Assembly: GCA_951640165.1 (NCBI GenBank)
Contig: OX621252.1
Location: 32,881,934-32,945,933 of the forward strand
Length of the DNA stretch: 64,000 bases
Origin: Pseudoips prasinana
Taxonomy: Eukaryota > Arthropoda > Insecta > Lepidoptera > Nolidae
Direction: 5' to 3'
Shown here: positions 9,600 to 20,179 of the stretch, piece after piece
How positions within the stretch are numbered: position 1 is the first letter of the stretch
Layout of the letters: every line of letters begins with the position of its first letter
Position numbers and translations under genes: made by a program
The notes under the pieces: generated by a model
The model's input: only the letters and a program-made list of their open reading frames with translations
Database searches by the model: none
What the model was told of the DNA's origin: nothing

Positions 9600-10290
9600 T
9601 TTTACCGGCTGTATAGTCACCTTTACTACTAAAAGGCGACTAAGGGATATACTTGAAAGCCGGGCAGCATTGCCACCAGTGTATTATAATTGACGGTCAC
9701 CGTAGCCTAGTTGGTAGTGCTCCTGCCTACGAAGCTGGTGGTCCTGGGTTCGAATCCCGGTAAGTGCAAATATTTGTGTGATGAGCTCGAATATTTGTTT
9801 CTGAGTCATGGATGTTTTCTATGTATATAAGTATTTATCTATCTATATAAGTATGTATATCGTCTCCTGGTACCCATAGTACAAGCTTTGCTTAGTTTGG
9901 GGATAGGATGATCTGTGTGACATTGTCCCCTAGATATTATTATTATTAGCTACCATTTAACTGCGGTCGCCAACTCGCATGCCAATCGCGGTGACTGCTG
10001 TAAACCCCTCCAAATGGCGCTCATAGCCAGATGCTCTCACCGGTCCGTAAGTGATTGGCGAGGTTAAGCAACTAGGCTCGCGGTCAGTCCATAGACGGGT
10101 GACCGCCAAAGTAGTTTAATTTCTGAGCGTCTCCGTGCTTTGGAGGGCACGTTAAGTTGTCGGTCCCGGTTGTAGCCATTAGGCAACAGTCGTCAAGCCA
10201 TGTCAGAGGCGGCTAGGCGGCTTGAACAACTCTGACACCAGGGTAACCAATGCCCATACGATAAGTAAGTAAGTAAGTAAGTAAGTAATG
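9600..10290 (+). mobile_element. SINE-like repeat with (AAGT)n tail, interrupted by another SINE
   Basis: Left part 9600-9693 (GGCGACTAAGGGATA, then GCCACCAGTGTAT) and right part 9951-10290 (AACTGCGGTCGCCAACTCGC through a GGTGACCGCC block) are contiguous in the uninterrupted relative at 14030-14240. A minus-strand relative is at 54340-54590. The tail is a run of AAGT units at 10262-10288. Confidence 0.65.
9694..9950 (+). mobile_element. tRNA-derived SINE, family A, copy 1
   Basis: A pol III A-box-like TAGCCTAGTTGGTAGTGC and a canonical B box GGTTCGAATCC lie 30-40 bp apart. They are followed by a conserved body (GTGCAAATATTTGTGTGATG, GAGTCATGGATGTTTTCTAT, AAGCTTTGCTTAGTTTGGGG) and an ATT-repeat tail. 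Other copies: 13523-13780 (+), 19803-20042 (-), 56182-56438 (+) and 61554-61763 (+). Confidence 0.85.
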
Positions 10291-10299
10291 GCAACGTTA

Positions 10300-10362
10300 T
10301 AAAAACCTTTGGGGGAGGCCTATGTCCAGCAGTGGACGATATCTGGTTGATGATGTGATTGG
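10300..10362 (+). mobile_element. RTE-like LINE 3'-terminal scrap
   Basis: It matches the extreme 3' end of the RTE-like family: GGGGGAGGCC, GTCCAGCAGTGGACG, then GATGATGTGAT. There is no coding content beyond this. Confidence 0.6.
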
Positions 10363-10592
10363 ACTATATTAAGTCCCATTTAGTACGTATAGCGTAGTAA
10401 TACTCAGTCGTTAAATGCTTCGTGGCACCGTTAGCTTATTATTCAGGTAAAGTACTCTTTGTGACGCTATTTTATTAGTTGTAGCGTGTTCATCTACAGA
10501 AAGTCATCCCTGGGTTCAAATCGCAAATCAGTTAAAACATGCGGGGCCGTCTTTAGGGACTGCCGATAGAAGTAAAAACTATTTTTACCTAA

Positions 10593-10878
10593 TCTATACA
10601 TATAATAAAATCGTAGGAAAGTCAAAACTGTACATTAAATATTTTTTTCAAGGATAATTAAATATAGTTTTTAGAATTTTTGTCTGTGTGTCTGTTTGTC
10701 TGTATGTATGTCCTGGCTATACTCAAAAAGTACTGCATGGATTTACTTCAAATTTTGCATGAATATTACTGAGAGGTTGGGTCAACATATAGGCTACATA
10801 TTATCACGCTATCCCCTACGGGGGAGGAGCTGTGATAATTTATAAAGTTTAACGGGTAAAACCGTGGGGCGCAACTAG
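10593..10878 (+). mobile_element. Non-autonomous Helitron-like element
   Basis: It starts TCTATACATATAATAAAATC and ends CTAG, with an imperfect GC-rich hairpin just upstream of the end. The base before is A (10592) and the base after is T (10879), as expected of Helitron insertion. The body shares GTCTGTTTGTCTGT and TACTGCATGGATTTACTTCA with 8075-8396 and 12686-12990. Confidence 0.8.
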
Positions 10879-10925
10879 TCTACAATATAATAGTTGACAC
10901 TGCACATTATGATATACCTACTCTT

Positions 10926-10926
<1 letters not shown>

Positions 10927-10971
<45 letters not shown>
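10927..10971. repeat. (TA)n microsatellite
   Basis: About 22 uninterrupted TA dinucleotides. The open frame read through it (poly Ile-Tyr) is an artefact. Confidence 0.95.
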
Positions 10972-10973
<2 letters not shown>

Positions 10974-11020
10974 GTATACCTACTAATAACGCACGCAGAT
11001 ATCGTCAACCGCCGTGCTAT

Positions 11021-11120
11021 GTACAGACGCCAGCACATCCAGCTATCCCAATCGGTCAAATTTATTTTATAGATTTTTAACTTTATCACAAAAGCATAAG
11101 GTTCACTTTTAATTGAGGAA
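11021..11120 (+). mobile_element. Half copy of a TA-flanked MITE (GTACAGACGCC family)
   Basis: One end GTACAGACGCCAGCACATC plus the internal GTGATAAAGTT-type block is present and the second terminal repeat is missing. Full copies with both ends are at 18151-18298 and 41859-41998. The end structure TA-CAGACGCC suggests a Tc1/mariner-type MITE. Confidence 0.7.
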
Positions 11121-11428
11121 GTTTAATGTGTTGCAGTGTATACATATAGCCCATGAGAAGCGTGCGGTAACGATGACGCGAGTCCCATGATTTACGTTCA
11201 CCTAAAAGTGATCAAAGCTCCTAAAGAAGCCTTTTAAAAAAACAAGATCGTGAAATAGTATTAAATATTTTCTATTTTATGAACCTGTTATTTTGAAGTG
11301 AAAAATTCTAACACACTTTCGCGTATCATTATAAGATATAACCATTGTTTATAAGTATTATACCTGTAAAGAAAGTCTATATGTAAAAAGGCTTCTTTAG
11401 GCGGTTTGAGCACGTTTTATGTGAACAT
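11121..11428. repeat. Small inverted-repeat unit, otherwise unassigned
   Basis: CTAAAGAAGCCTTTT near 11220 is mirrored by AAAAGGCTTCTTTAG near 11387, about 150 bp apart. This could be a small MITE. No coding frame is present. Confidence 0.45.
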
Positions 11429-11442
11429 AAATCATGGATCTT

Positions 11443-11849
11443 CATCAGTGATGACTTACGGAACGGAGACGTGGTCGCTCACTATGGGCCTTATCAGGCG
11501 GCTCAAGGTCACCCAAAGAGCAATGGAAAGGGCTATGCTTGGAGTTTCCCTGCGAGATCGAATCAGAAATGTTCAGATCCGCAGGCGAACCAAAGTAACC
11601 GACATAGCCGTAAGAATTGCCAAGGTGAAGTGGCAGTGGGCAGGGCACATAGCTCGTAGAGCCGACGGCCGCTGGGGCAGAAAGGTTCTCGAGTGGCGAC
11701 CACGAACCGGAAGACGCAGCGTGGGCAGGCCCCCTACAAGATGGACCGATGATCTTGTGCGGGTCGCTGGAAATCGCTGGACCGGCAATTGTGGAGATCT
11801 TTGGGGGAGGCCTTTGTCCAGCAGTGGACGTCTTTCGGCTGATATGATG
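11443..11849 (+). mobile_element. 5'-truncated RTE-like LINE insertion with perfect 14-bp TSD
   Basis: The 407-bp insert is open across the reading frame and encodes the C-terminal tail of an RTE-type reverse transcriptase (YGTETW, RAMERAMLGVSLRDR, KWQWAGHIARR, GRPPTRWTDDL). It ends in the family 3' terminus CAGCAGTGGACGTCTTTCGG plus GATATGATG. The flanks carry the perfect direct repeat AAATCATGGATCTT at 11429-11442 and 11850-11863, which fixes both ends. The ORF start at 11406 lies in target DNA, so no functional protein is expected. Confidence 0.9.
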
Positions 11850-11863
11850 AAATCATGGATCTT

Positions 11864-12435
11864 GCTAAAATATACATCAGCTGGCTGTTCTTTTTCAATG
11901 AAAAGGTAAATCTTGTAATGTGTCACTTTGTTCGGTTCCGTAGTTAAATTTAGCTCCGTATGTTACGTCTACTATTTAAGTTACACCTTGTATAAGACGC
12001 CACGTTAGTACTGCACTACAAAATCCGCCTTTATTACCAACGTAATAAAGTCGCTGTTATCCAGTCGCTGTGTCAACTGTACGCCACTTGACCGTACAGT
12101 TAAGTGCTCTCACAGTTCAGTCCAAAAAATCACTTAACTCCTTATCTGCTAGAATCCAAACGACACTGCAAATCCGGCTTGCCTAACAAGTTCAAACCAA
12201 TAAACGTTACTGACCTCTTCCTCGATGCTACTGCCACAGAACATAAAATACCGCCAAAAACAGATGATACAATAGCTTAATTTTACCTACAGCCGCGACT
12301 TAAGGGAAATTGGTTCGTTCAATCGCTTTTAAAAATTTATTTGGAAATTTAATAACATCAAATCTTCATCCACCCGTGGACATTTTTAGGAAATCAAACA
12401 ACTACGATGTTAAGATAAATGTGGTATTATATTAC
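11864..12435. other. No gene recognised
   Basis: Mixed-composition unique-looking DNA. The open frame starting at 12310 runs into the SINE at 12440 and is not credible. Confidence 0.5.
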
Positions 12436-12439
12436 GCAA

Positions 12440-12675
12440 AAATTTGGCTTGGTTGGCAAATGCTTGTTTTGCACACCGGAGGTCGAGGGTTCGATTCCCA
12501 CCCAGGACATATATTTGTGTGCATGAAAGTGTCTGGTTGTCCTAAGTCTGGGTGTAGTTATCTATATAAGTATGTATTTACAAAAGAAAAGTTATAATGT
12601 AGTTCTAGTTTCATAGAACAAGCTCTGTTTAGTTTGAGATCAGATGGCCGGGTGGATAATGTCCCAAGATATTTA
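12440..12675 (+). mobile_element. tRNA-derived SINE, family B, copy 1
   Basis: Head TTGGCAAATGCTTG, B box GGTTCGATTCC within GGGTTCGATTCCCACCCAGG, body GTCTGGGTGTAGTTATCTAT and TTTACAAAAGAAAAGT, and end GATCAGATGGCC then AATGTCCCAAGATATT. Other copies or parts: 22395-22622, 50320-50575, 53533-53722 and 54178-54300 (+); 23065-23170, 23580-23710, 53140-53345 and 55115-55370 (-); and a broken one at 33545-33870 (-). Confidence 0.8.
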
Positions 12676-12685
12676 TTATATATGA

Positions 12686-12990
12686 TCTATACATATAATA
12701 AAATCATAGAAAAGTCAAACCTGTACATTTAATATTTATTAAAAAGGAGACTTGGGGCGTGATCTACAATCGATATCGAAGCCAAAAATATAGGTTTTAG
12801 AATTTTTGTCTGTATGTATGTCCGGGCTAAACTCAAAAAGTACTGCACGGATTTACTTCAAATTTTGCATGAATATTACTAAGAGGTCGGGTCAACATAT
12901 AGGCTACATATTATCACGCTATCACCTTCGGGGGAGGAGCTGTGATAATTTATAAAGTTTAACGCGGGTAGAACCGCGGGGCACAGCTAG
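12686..12990 (+). mobile_element. Non-autonomous Helitron-like element
   Basis: It starts TCTATACATATAATAAAATC after A (12685) and ends CTAG before T (12991). The 3' hairpin CGCGG-GTAGAA-CCGCG lies 8 nt upstream of CTAG, the arrangement known for Helitron 3' ends. It is inserted next to the tail of a family B SINE. Confidence 0.82.
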
Positions 12991-13522
12991 TAGTTAATAT
13001 ATATCCATATATACTACATACCAGACTTGATATTAGCCTCCCAGTATCACGTAGAAACAGTTTCATGCCTAAACAGATGAGAAAGCCAGTCCTGCTCCAT
13101 CTGGCTTCGATCCAAGTGCAGTAGTAGTACGAACACCCGAGGAATGCTTATCTGTCTCGACTCCACGTGAAATATTAAGGTTGTGTCCGTACTAATGTTT
13201 TAAGCTAAAGCGTAAACATGCCCATATTTTAAGGGAATTGTCTTCATTTGGGTATTAAATTCACACGCTTAGTTGCAGAATTTGAAAGGTACAGATTATA
13301 GTAGCTCAGATATTTTTATTTAAACTGACGTTAAGAGTTAGCCGTGAACTCGTTCATAGTGAGAGCAAGTAGCAACTTTAACATGTTATGTAAGAAACAT
13401 GACTTAGATCCTTATTCATTCAACATAAAAACAGTGAAGCGGTTGCTATGCCTTGATTTCTTTAGTAATAAGTAACTGTAAGGAAACTAATATTTTTAAG
13501 ATATGTATTCATTGCCGGTTTG
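12991..13522. other. No gene recognised
   Basis: Unique-looking AT-rich DNA with no coding frame of note. Confidence 0.5.
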
Positions 13523-13780
13523 AGGTCCCGTAGCTTACTTGGTAGTGCTCCTGCCTACGTAGCTGGTGGTCCTGGGTTCGAATCCCGGTAAGTGCAAATA
13601 TTTGTGTGATGAGCACGAATATTTGTTTCTGAGTCATGGATGTTTTCTATGTATATAAGTATTTATCTATCTGTATAAGTATGTATATCATCGCCTGGTA
13701 CCCGTAGTACAAGCTTTGCTTAGTTTGGGGCTAGGATGATCTGTGTGACATTGTCCCTAGATATTATATAAATATTATTG
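13523..13780 (+). mobile_element. SINE family A, copy 2
   Basis: GTAGCTTACTTGGTAGTGC and the B box GGTTCGAATCC are present, and the body and end match copy 1. It differs by scattered substitutions. Confidence 0.85.
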
Positions 13781-14029
13781 CATGTTTCCGAGATACATAT
13801 AAGCAAACATGTTTTATAATGGCTATTAGTGAAAACATGTAATTGGCTTTCTACATTATATACAAATAGCTAATCACATATCAGCAGCTGTAGGTTTTCC
13901 AACTAAATAAAATAAAAAATAAATAAAATATCTCAAATAATGTAGGTTGAGCTAGGCCAACCATTACGATCTGTTCAGGAATATCTTTGGGCTAAACGTA
14001 TGGCAAGCCGAGTGGAAGCCGACCCAGGA

Positions 14030-14240
14030 AGATAGGACCACTCCCGTGGATGATGTAAAAAGCGACTAAGGGATACACCAGGTAGTCGGGCAACAGCGAC
14101 ACCTGTGTATATCTCCTAACTGCGGTCGCTAACTCGCTTGCCAAGCGTGATGAGTACGGCAAAGCTTTCCAGGTGGCACTTTGCAGGTACGCCTATGCCT
14201 GGCCATAGACTTTCCTCAAAAATCTGTGATAAGTTATGGA
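14030..14240 (+). mobile_element. Partial (AAGT)-tail SINE-like repeat
   Basis: It contains GCGACTAAGGGATA, GCGACACCTGTGTAT and AACTGCGGTCGCTAACTCGC without interruption, and so acts as the empty site for the insertion at 9694-9950. The 3' part is lost. Confidence 0.6.
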
Positions 14241-14299
14241 CTGTCAAGTTACGGACGAACATACAGATCTTACCTTAGTTCAATATATAAACTACAACT

Positions 14300-14815
14300 A
14301 AGACTACTTAAAACCATTGTTCCATTAAAAATAAAATATAAATACCTACAAAGATAATTACCATAAATTATTTCAACACTGTAAAGTTCTGAGTATATTC
14401 GATAAAGTAGACTTAGCTGTTATAACACAGTATAGTAATCTTATACCTATACTAAACAAGACAAAAAGACCAGAGAATATGCGTAATCTTTCATATCTCC
14501 CAATGTTTGATACACCAAATTGTAATAACGAGTACGGTAGGAGGGTGTGGAAGTGTTTACTACCCGAAATATTAAACAAGTTACAAAAACCACTAGTTGT
14601 TAAGATTTTAGAATAAAAAAAATGTCATATAACAAATGTACTTAAACGGCACTTCGAAAACGAATAACTTAATGATCCCTTTTATAATATGTTCCTTATC
14701 TCGCAACTCCTTAACTATAAAAAAATCTTAGTTAATTCAAGATTATACATAGTTAGGTGTGATATATTGTATGCATGGTTTTTGAAATAAACAGATTTTT
14801 ATTATTATTATTATT
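14300..14815 (+). mobile_element. Possible LINE 3' end with (ATT)n tail
   Basis: A decayed coding stretch near 14470-14610 (NLSYLPMF, then NEYGRRVWKCLLPEILNK) resembles reverse-transcriptase C-termini. AT-rich sequence and a terminal GAAATAAACAGATTTTTATT with an ATT repeat at 14800-14812 follow. Assignment is by pattern only. Confidence 0.4.
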
Positions 14816-15325
14816 CATTCATTCATCATCAACCCGATGTCGACCAGATCCGAGCGTCATCAGGTTTATGAAGAATGAATTAATGTTGAATACGAATTAC
14901 ATTTTACAACCTAAAAGAATGATTCCCTGAAGAGATCGACACGGTTGGCCTATTTTGATAACTTTTATCGTTGGCCTATTTTAACGTTAATTACCCGTTA
15001 CAGCCTGTCCTAGTAGTAAGTAGTTAATTACTTAAGATAGACGTCTCGCTATGGCTTCCTTACCGTGAAAATTTGTCAAGTTAAATTATATACTTAGTAA
15101 AAAAATATCAAGTAATAAAGTAGCTATACGTAACTTTATTAACATAGTAAGGCAAAAGCTAGGTGGAGGTACTTCCCCAGTCAAGCTGCTTATAGAGCCA
15201 ACAAACATTAAGCTTGACCTCACTTAAATGCTGCCATAGTATAGTGCTATACAGAGTTCTAGGGAAAGAAACTGTAACACCTGTCAGTATTCTTAGAGGA
15301 CTCCGTAGTACTACTCCGAGAAGAA
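14816..15325. other. No gene recognised
   Basis: Contains CATTCATTC and short ATT repeats, otherwise unassigned. Confidence 0.5.
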
Positions 15326-15535
15326 TAATTATACATCATCATCATGTCAAGGTCTCCCCAAAATATTTCCACAATGGAGTTGTGCCCATCATTTGAGGCA
15401 TATGCCATAATCGCCACACTTGGCAGACGGGTTGGCGATCGCAGTGTGATGGCCATAGTACACGGACAGACGCTGCTGCCCGTTCTCTGGTAGATATTCC
15501 CTCGGGACGACTTCTACGCCCCTCACGGCATGAGA
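15326..15535 (+). repeat. GGCAGACGGGTTGGCGATCG dispersed repeat
   Basis: Block order: CATCATCATC-type tail, TATTTCCACAATGGAGTTGT, the GGCAGACGGGTTGGCGATCG core and GACGCTGCTGCCCGTTCTCT. Related copies in either orientation: 33960-34120, 49600-49775, 56825-57060, 59525-59790 and 62405-62565. Confidence 0.65.
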
Positions 15536-15542
15536 TGGTGTG

Positions 15543-15618
15543 ATTCTGTCAATTTTGCTGAGTTGACGGCAAAGAATATCAGCGTTCTTTGCCGTCCACT
15601 CAGCAAAATTGATAGAAT
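15543..15618. repeat. 34-bp-arm imperfect palindrome
   Basis: Arms 15543-15576 and 15585-15618 are reverse complements with a few mismatches around the 8-bp spacer TATCAGCG. It lies directly after a dispersed-repeat end. Confidence 0.85.
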
Positions 15619-15619
15619 A

Positions 15620-16929
15620 CGCGGAGGAAAAAACTAGACAATATGAAAACACATGAACTGAAGATATATAAAAAAGAAAAATATCATGGTAGGTGGATAT
15701 TTTAGCCTAAATATATATGCTGGACGTTATATGTTTAAAAATAAAGACTATTTTTCAATGTTTTTGTTTATATTGTTGAGTGGTTGAGCGTAATACTGAA
15801 GCTGTTATTTATGACTTTACTCCTGATTTAGTAATGGTTCTGTTTAAATAAAGTTTTAGGTTTTTATGTGTACAGATTGATGTTAAAAGCTAGCTTGATC
15901 AATTTATTTGGACTGAGAAATTATTCGGTTCGAAATAGTATGGTATTTGCATTTTTATTTAAGAAGAACTAAATATGGCATGATTTATTTGGATATTTTT
16001 TATATAAGCTCTACTATATTACAACCCACCGACGTTCCATTGTCTGAGGATTTGTTGCGAGGACATTATACAAAAAACCACTTCCTTTCCCAGACCACCA
16101 CGCACATGTGATGGTATAACTTCCACAGGATTCTTAAACCTAAACTCATGGATGCTGTAACATTTAACACCCAAAAGAATGTGGCAATGGAGACGCAGAT
16201 TAGCTAAAAGGGCACCAGAAAGAATGCAAATTTATTATTTAATTTATTATTTTTAGTAACTAAATTTGCTAAGGGGTAATGTAACATAATGGAACGCTGT
16301 CGTCTTCCTCTTTGAGGTGGGCGTTAATAGCTACGTACGACACAGTTCCTAATTAATGTATCTATTATCGAATACAACTAAACGGTACAAATATGTTTTA
16401 GTTTCAATAAAGAATTATTAATATTCATTGAAATGTTACCTTTTTATACAATTTGGAAAAATTAAGTTCAAATTTATTCGGACATAATTTTCATAACCGA
16501 CCGAAGACGATTGATTATTTTATAAAGAATTCGCAGACAATTGTTCAAAACTGTAATACCACAAAATGAACCGCCACTACGTAATTATTATACGGAAGTG
16601 GGAACGAATGTCTATCAAACCCACTGAAGGAAAAACCATTATAAATCATTATAGGCTGTGACAGACATGAGAAATCATTTGTCATGATCTTACTGTCGCG
16701 GCGACGGATCAGGTTCCGAACGGTCGTAGAAAGTGGAGAAAATATTAGATGGATTCTGCCTTTTATTCAGTTACTAGAACGAGTAATGCTATGTGTGTAA
16801 AGTATATATACAGATGAGCTCTTTATGGAACACCTCGTGAAATAATACAAGGCCTTAATAACATACAAATTATAATAAAACAATGGATGGACTTATCACA
16901 AAGTGTGATCTATTTGGTCATTTTGTCAA
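15620..16929. other. Longest unassigned stretch, no gene recognised
   Basis: AT-rich DNA without credible coding frames, recognisable repeats or internal symmetry, so it may be ancestral non-coding sequence. Confidence 0.5.
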
Positions 16930-17050
16930 TTTTCAAGAGGCGAGCCTTTCCTTTGTCAAAAGCTGACAACGTAATTGCTCTCTGGTGTTGCAGGTGTCCA
17001 TGGCCGGCGGTGATTATATACCATCCGGTGACACAATTGCTCATTTGAGG
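16930..17050 (-). repeat. ACCGCCGCCCATGG-family repeat, partial
   Basis: Minus-strand match to the repeat at 6030-6310: TCTGGTGTTGCAGGTGTCCA, then GGCGGTGATTAT. Confidence 0.6.
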
Positions 17051-17512
17051 CTGGTCCCAGGATCAACAATAGCACACAAAGAAATGACACTGAGCGGTGA
17101 GGCCCAGACAAGTTTCGAGAAATTGCTTCGACTGTCTTGGATTCCGCAACAGATGTAATCAGAAATACACAAAGAGGAAATGGAAAAAGAAGTTCTACTT
17201 GTTCGTTGTGCCTTGATACTATGTATATAAAATATTTTCTCTCCTGAAGGAAAATCTAAAAATGTTGTAAAGGTACATTACAATGCATTAAAATATTAGA
17301 CTTTAGGACAGTATCGACGGCAAAACAAAAATGGCGGTACGAAGTTCGCGGAGATTAAGATCTGATGTAACCTCTATACTGGTTTTCTATAAGTTTTAAG
17401 GCCAGACGACGGCAGTCACACGAACTGTCCTAGTAACTAGCCACAACAGATAACTGGAAGAGCTACGATGGGAGAGATAGAACAATATTAAAAAAGAATT
17501 TATCTTATTATT
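17051..17512. other. No gene recognised
   Basis: Unassigned AT-rich DNA. Confidence 0.45.
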
Positions 17513-17524
17513 TATTATGAATAT

Positions 17525-17619
17525 CATCATCATCATCATATCGGCCGAAAGACGCCCACTGCTGGACAAAGGCTTCCCCCATAGATCGCAATTGCTGGTC
17601 TTGCGCTACCTAAGACTTC
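17525..17619 (-). mobile_element. RTE-like LINE 3' end with 12-bp TSD
   Basis: Minus-strand RTE 3' terminus (CATCATCATCAT, TCGGCCGAAAGACG, CCACTGCTGGACAAAGGC). The flanks TATTATGAATAT (17513-17524) and TATTGTGAATAT (17620-17631) differ at one base and look like a target-site duplication. Confidence 0.75.
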
Positions 17620-17827
17620 TATTGTGAATATAAATTTCCGAAAACAGAATTGATGAATAAAAAAAAATTGGATTGTGGATGTCAAATATGGAACATACTA
17701 ACCAAGGATCGCCACTTGCATCAATTTTTTCCGGACGTTCTGTTTCTGATTAAATTGCTGCGAGATCCAACACAGTTACAGCAATTCCCCGGGACTTGCC
17801 TCAACCTCACCGCTCAGTGTCAATTCA

Positions 17828-18120
17828 TTATGTTTTTTTTTTATATCAGAGGGCGACAAACGAGCAAATGGGTCCCCTGATGGGAAGTGATCACCGCCGC
17901 CCATGGAAACTAGAGGCAACACTAGAGGTGTCGCGGGTGTTGGCCTTTAAAAGTTATCAAACAAGTGGTGATGACCCTTCCTCCACCCCAATGAGCTCTG
18001 TCGACCTTACTCACACTCGGAAACACAACATTAAAAATATTAATGTTATTATTAAGGAATGTCTTCTGTAAGTTAGATGCACTTCCCCAGCCGGGCTGCT
18101 CTTTGAGCAAATTAACGCTA
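17828..18120 (+). repeat. ACCGCCGCCCATGG-family repeat
   Basis: GACAAACGAGCAAATGGGTC, then AAGTGATCACCGCCGCCCAT, then CAACACTAGAGG. This is the most complete copy of its left part. Short open frames in it are artefacts. Confidence 0.65.
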
Positions 18121-18150
18121 TGCCCTACGTCTCTTAAACGTACTTATATG

Positions 18151-18298
18151 TACAGACGCCAACACATCAAGCTACCCCAAGCTGTCTAATTTCCCCAATT
18201 GAAAGTGAACTTTATGTTTTTGTGATAAAATTAAAATCTATAAAAGAAATTTTACAGATTGGCAGATTGGTGTAGCTGGATGTACTGGCGTCTGTACC
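18151..18298. mobile_element. Complete TA-flanked MITE (GTACAGACGCC family)
   Basis: Both terminal repeats are present (GTACAGACGCC at the left, GGCGTCTGTAC at the right). The internal block with GAAAGTGAAC and GTGATAAAATTAAAATCTAT matches 41859-41998 and 51030-51170. Confidence 0.8.
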
Positions 18299-18769
18299 AC
18301 TGTTGATGCTGGCTTATTGGAGTTGAAGTGGCACCCTTTTAGTCCCCCCCTTTTAGGTGGGACTAGTAAAGAGCTGTACAAATGACAACAGATAAGTTAG
18401 AGCAGAGCAAGTGGTGGCTGTAATATCTGGGCGAAGCTTGCAAACTTCATGATATTGTGTTCCAATAATAACTTCTGAACACTTCATTTATATTCATCAA
18501 GTTCTGTAGACTATGATGTTACATCTGTGACGAGAAGCACACTGCATAATCAGGGAAGTTCCGCTTCTGATGTATCCTTGAGTTTCATATAAACTTTGAA
18601 TATATAAAGGTAACTTCATAATTCTAATATTATTATGAATCTCACAGATGTTTGTTCTGATAGCTTCCAACTATTAACGACCTATTGAAACTAAAAAATC
18701 CGCTATTAAAAACTAGAAGAACTAGATTTAAAAGAAAGAGTTCTACTAGTTACGAGAGTTTTATGACTT
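18299..18769. other. No gene recognised
   Basis: Unassigned; a short C-run/G-run stretch lies near 18340-18360. Confidence 0.45.
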
Positions 18770-19000
18770 CCTAGCCGAATTGCGGCCACGGCGGCCAGTC
18801 TCAACAGAGATTAGCCATCCGCGCGGGAAATCCTCACTAATCATAATCACTTTTTGGCTCTACCCGGGATTTTAACCCAGGACCTAATTATCTGCGATAG
18901 AACACGCTACCGCTAGACCAACGAGGCAGTCACTATTTGCGTGACACATAAGTAGTTGTGCTGCGTCTGGGCGTACTTTGTGCCCGGCAAGTATACGTTT
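18770..19000 (-). mobile_element. tRNA-headed SINE fragment
   Basis: Minus-strand head with a B-box variant (TACCCGGGATTTTAACCCAG as read on the + strand), followed by CGCTACCGCTAGACCAACGA. It is related to the split SINE at 8420-9065. The TAGTTGTGCTGCGTCTGGGC block resembles one near 34395. Confidence 0.5.
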
Positions 19001-19039
19001 GTAAAGTACCCCGCGACAAATGAATTTAATTTACAAGTA

Positions 19040-19260
19040 AGGGTGATACATACATACATAGACTCAAGCCTGTTTCCCAGAGGGGTAGGCAGAGACAACG
19101 GACTTTCATTTGTCACGATCCTTGCATACCTCTTTCGCTTCGTTTACTGACATTATATTCTTCATACATGCTCGCCGGTTTAGGGTACTTCTGACCTGAC
19201 CTTTCTTAAGTACGTCTCCGATTTGAGAATGTTCTACGAGGTCTTCCCCTTTGGGTTGTA
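19040..19260 (-). mobile_element. LINE 3'-end fragment with (CATA)n tail
   Basis: ACATACATACATAGACTCAA, then CCCAGAGGGGTAGGCAGAGA, CATGCTCGCCGGTTTAGGGT and GAGAATGTTC. These match the minus strand of the better preserved fragment at 57085-57730. Confidence 0.7.
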
Positions 19261-19264
19261 CCAT

Positions 19265-19800
19265 TCATACACGGGGGATGTCTTTAAAAAAATATCACTA
19301 CATGCAAGTTCAACTCACACTTCACCGCTTTTTTTCAGCTTGCCATGACTCAAAGCTGCACTTTATAAAACTCAATGCATTTTATTTCTGTCTAAGCCGT
19401 GAGTATGTCTTTTGTTGTTCAAACAATATCGCAGTTCAAAAATGTTTGCCTCATAAATCCCGCCTTTGCAAAAAGTTTGCTTTTCCCAAGTGTTTGCTTC
19501 TATTTCGCCTTTGTTTTTAAACCTCACTAGTGGTTTTTCGTACGGTGGGTGCATTTATAAACTTCCCATACCATTGTACGCCCCAAATAATACCTTTTTA
19601 AGATACGAATCGCGTTTTCGGCGCTGTGAACTGTAACTAAGTTCAATTAAATGAAAATTACATTGTTATTTTACATTGAAAATACAGTGAGACTCACACA
19701 CCAAAGGTTCTGTAGCATCTTAAGAACAAGATTGTTGTTTGTAGGGACTCCGTTTATTGTTTTTGGGCTCCCTTTAGGGCATAATTCTACTTCATTTATA
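19265..19800. other. No gene recognised
   Basis: Overlapping open frames on both strands at 19251-19554 carry no recognisable protein feature. Confidence 0.45.
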
Positions 19801-19802
19801 TT

Positions 19803-20042
19803 TTATAATATCTGGGGACAATGTCACACAGATCATCCTAGCCCCAAACTAAGCAAAGCTTGTACTATGGGTACCAGGCGACGATATACATACTTATATA
19901 GATAGATACTCATATATATATAGAAAACACCCATGACACAATAACAAATATTCGTGCTCATCACACAAATATTTGCACTTACCGGGATTCGAACCCAGGA
20001 CCACCAACTTAGTAGGCAGGAACACTACCAACTAGGCTACGG
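19803..20042 (-). mobile_element. SINE family A, copy 3
   Basis: Reverse complement of the family A body. The B box is read as GGATTCGAACC on the + strand at about 19985, and the A box near 20030. The open frame at 19954-20172 is a shadow of it. Confidence 0.85.
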
Positions 20043-20179
20043 TTATTTAAAATATAAACTCTGTCAAATTTACTACCTACCTATACCGGTTCAAGTGGGC
20101 ATGTTAAGTTTGGGTCCCGGTTGTTGTAGTTTTAAAACAGTTGTTAAACCATTTCACAGGCCTACTGGATGAACAACCC

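Noticed and set aside
9694..9770. tRNA gene suggested by A and B boxes
   Set aside because: The same head recurs with a long common 3' body at five places and does not fold into a clear tRNA cloverleaf; it is a SINE head.
10907..11089. 60-aa open frame with poly Ile-Tyr
   Set aside because: It is translation of the (TA)n microsatellite.
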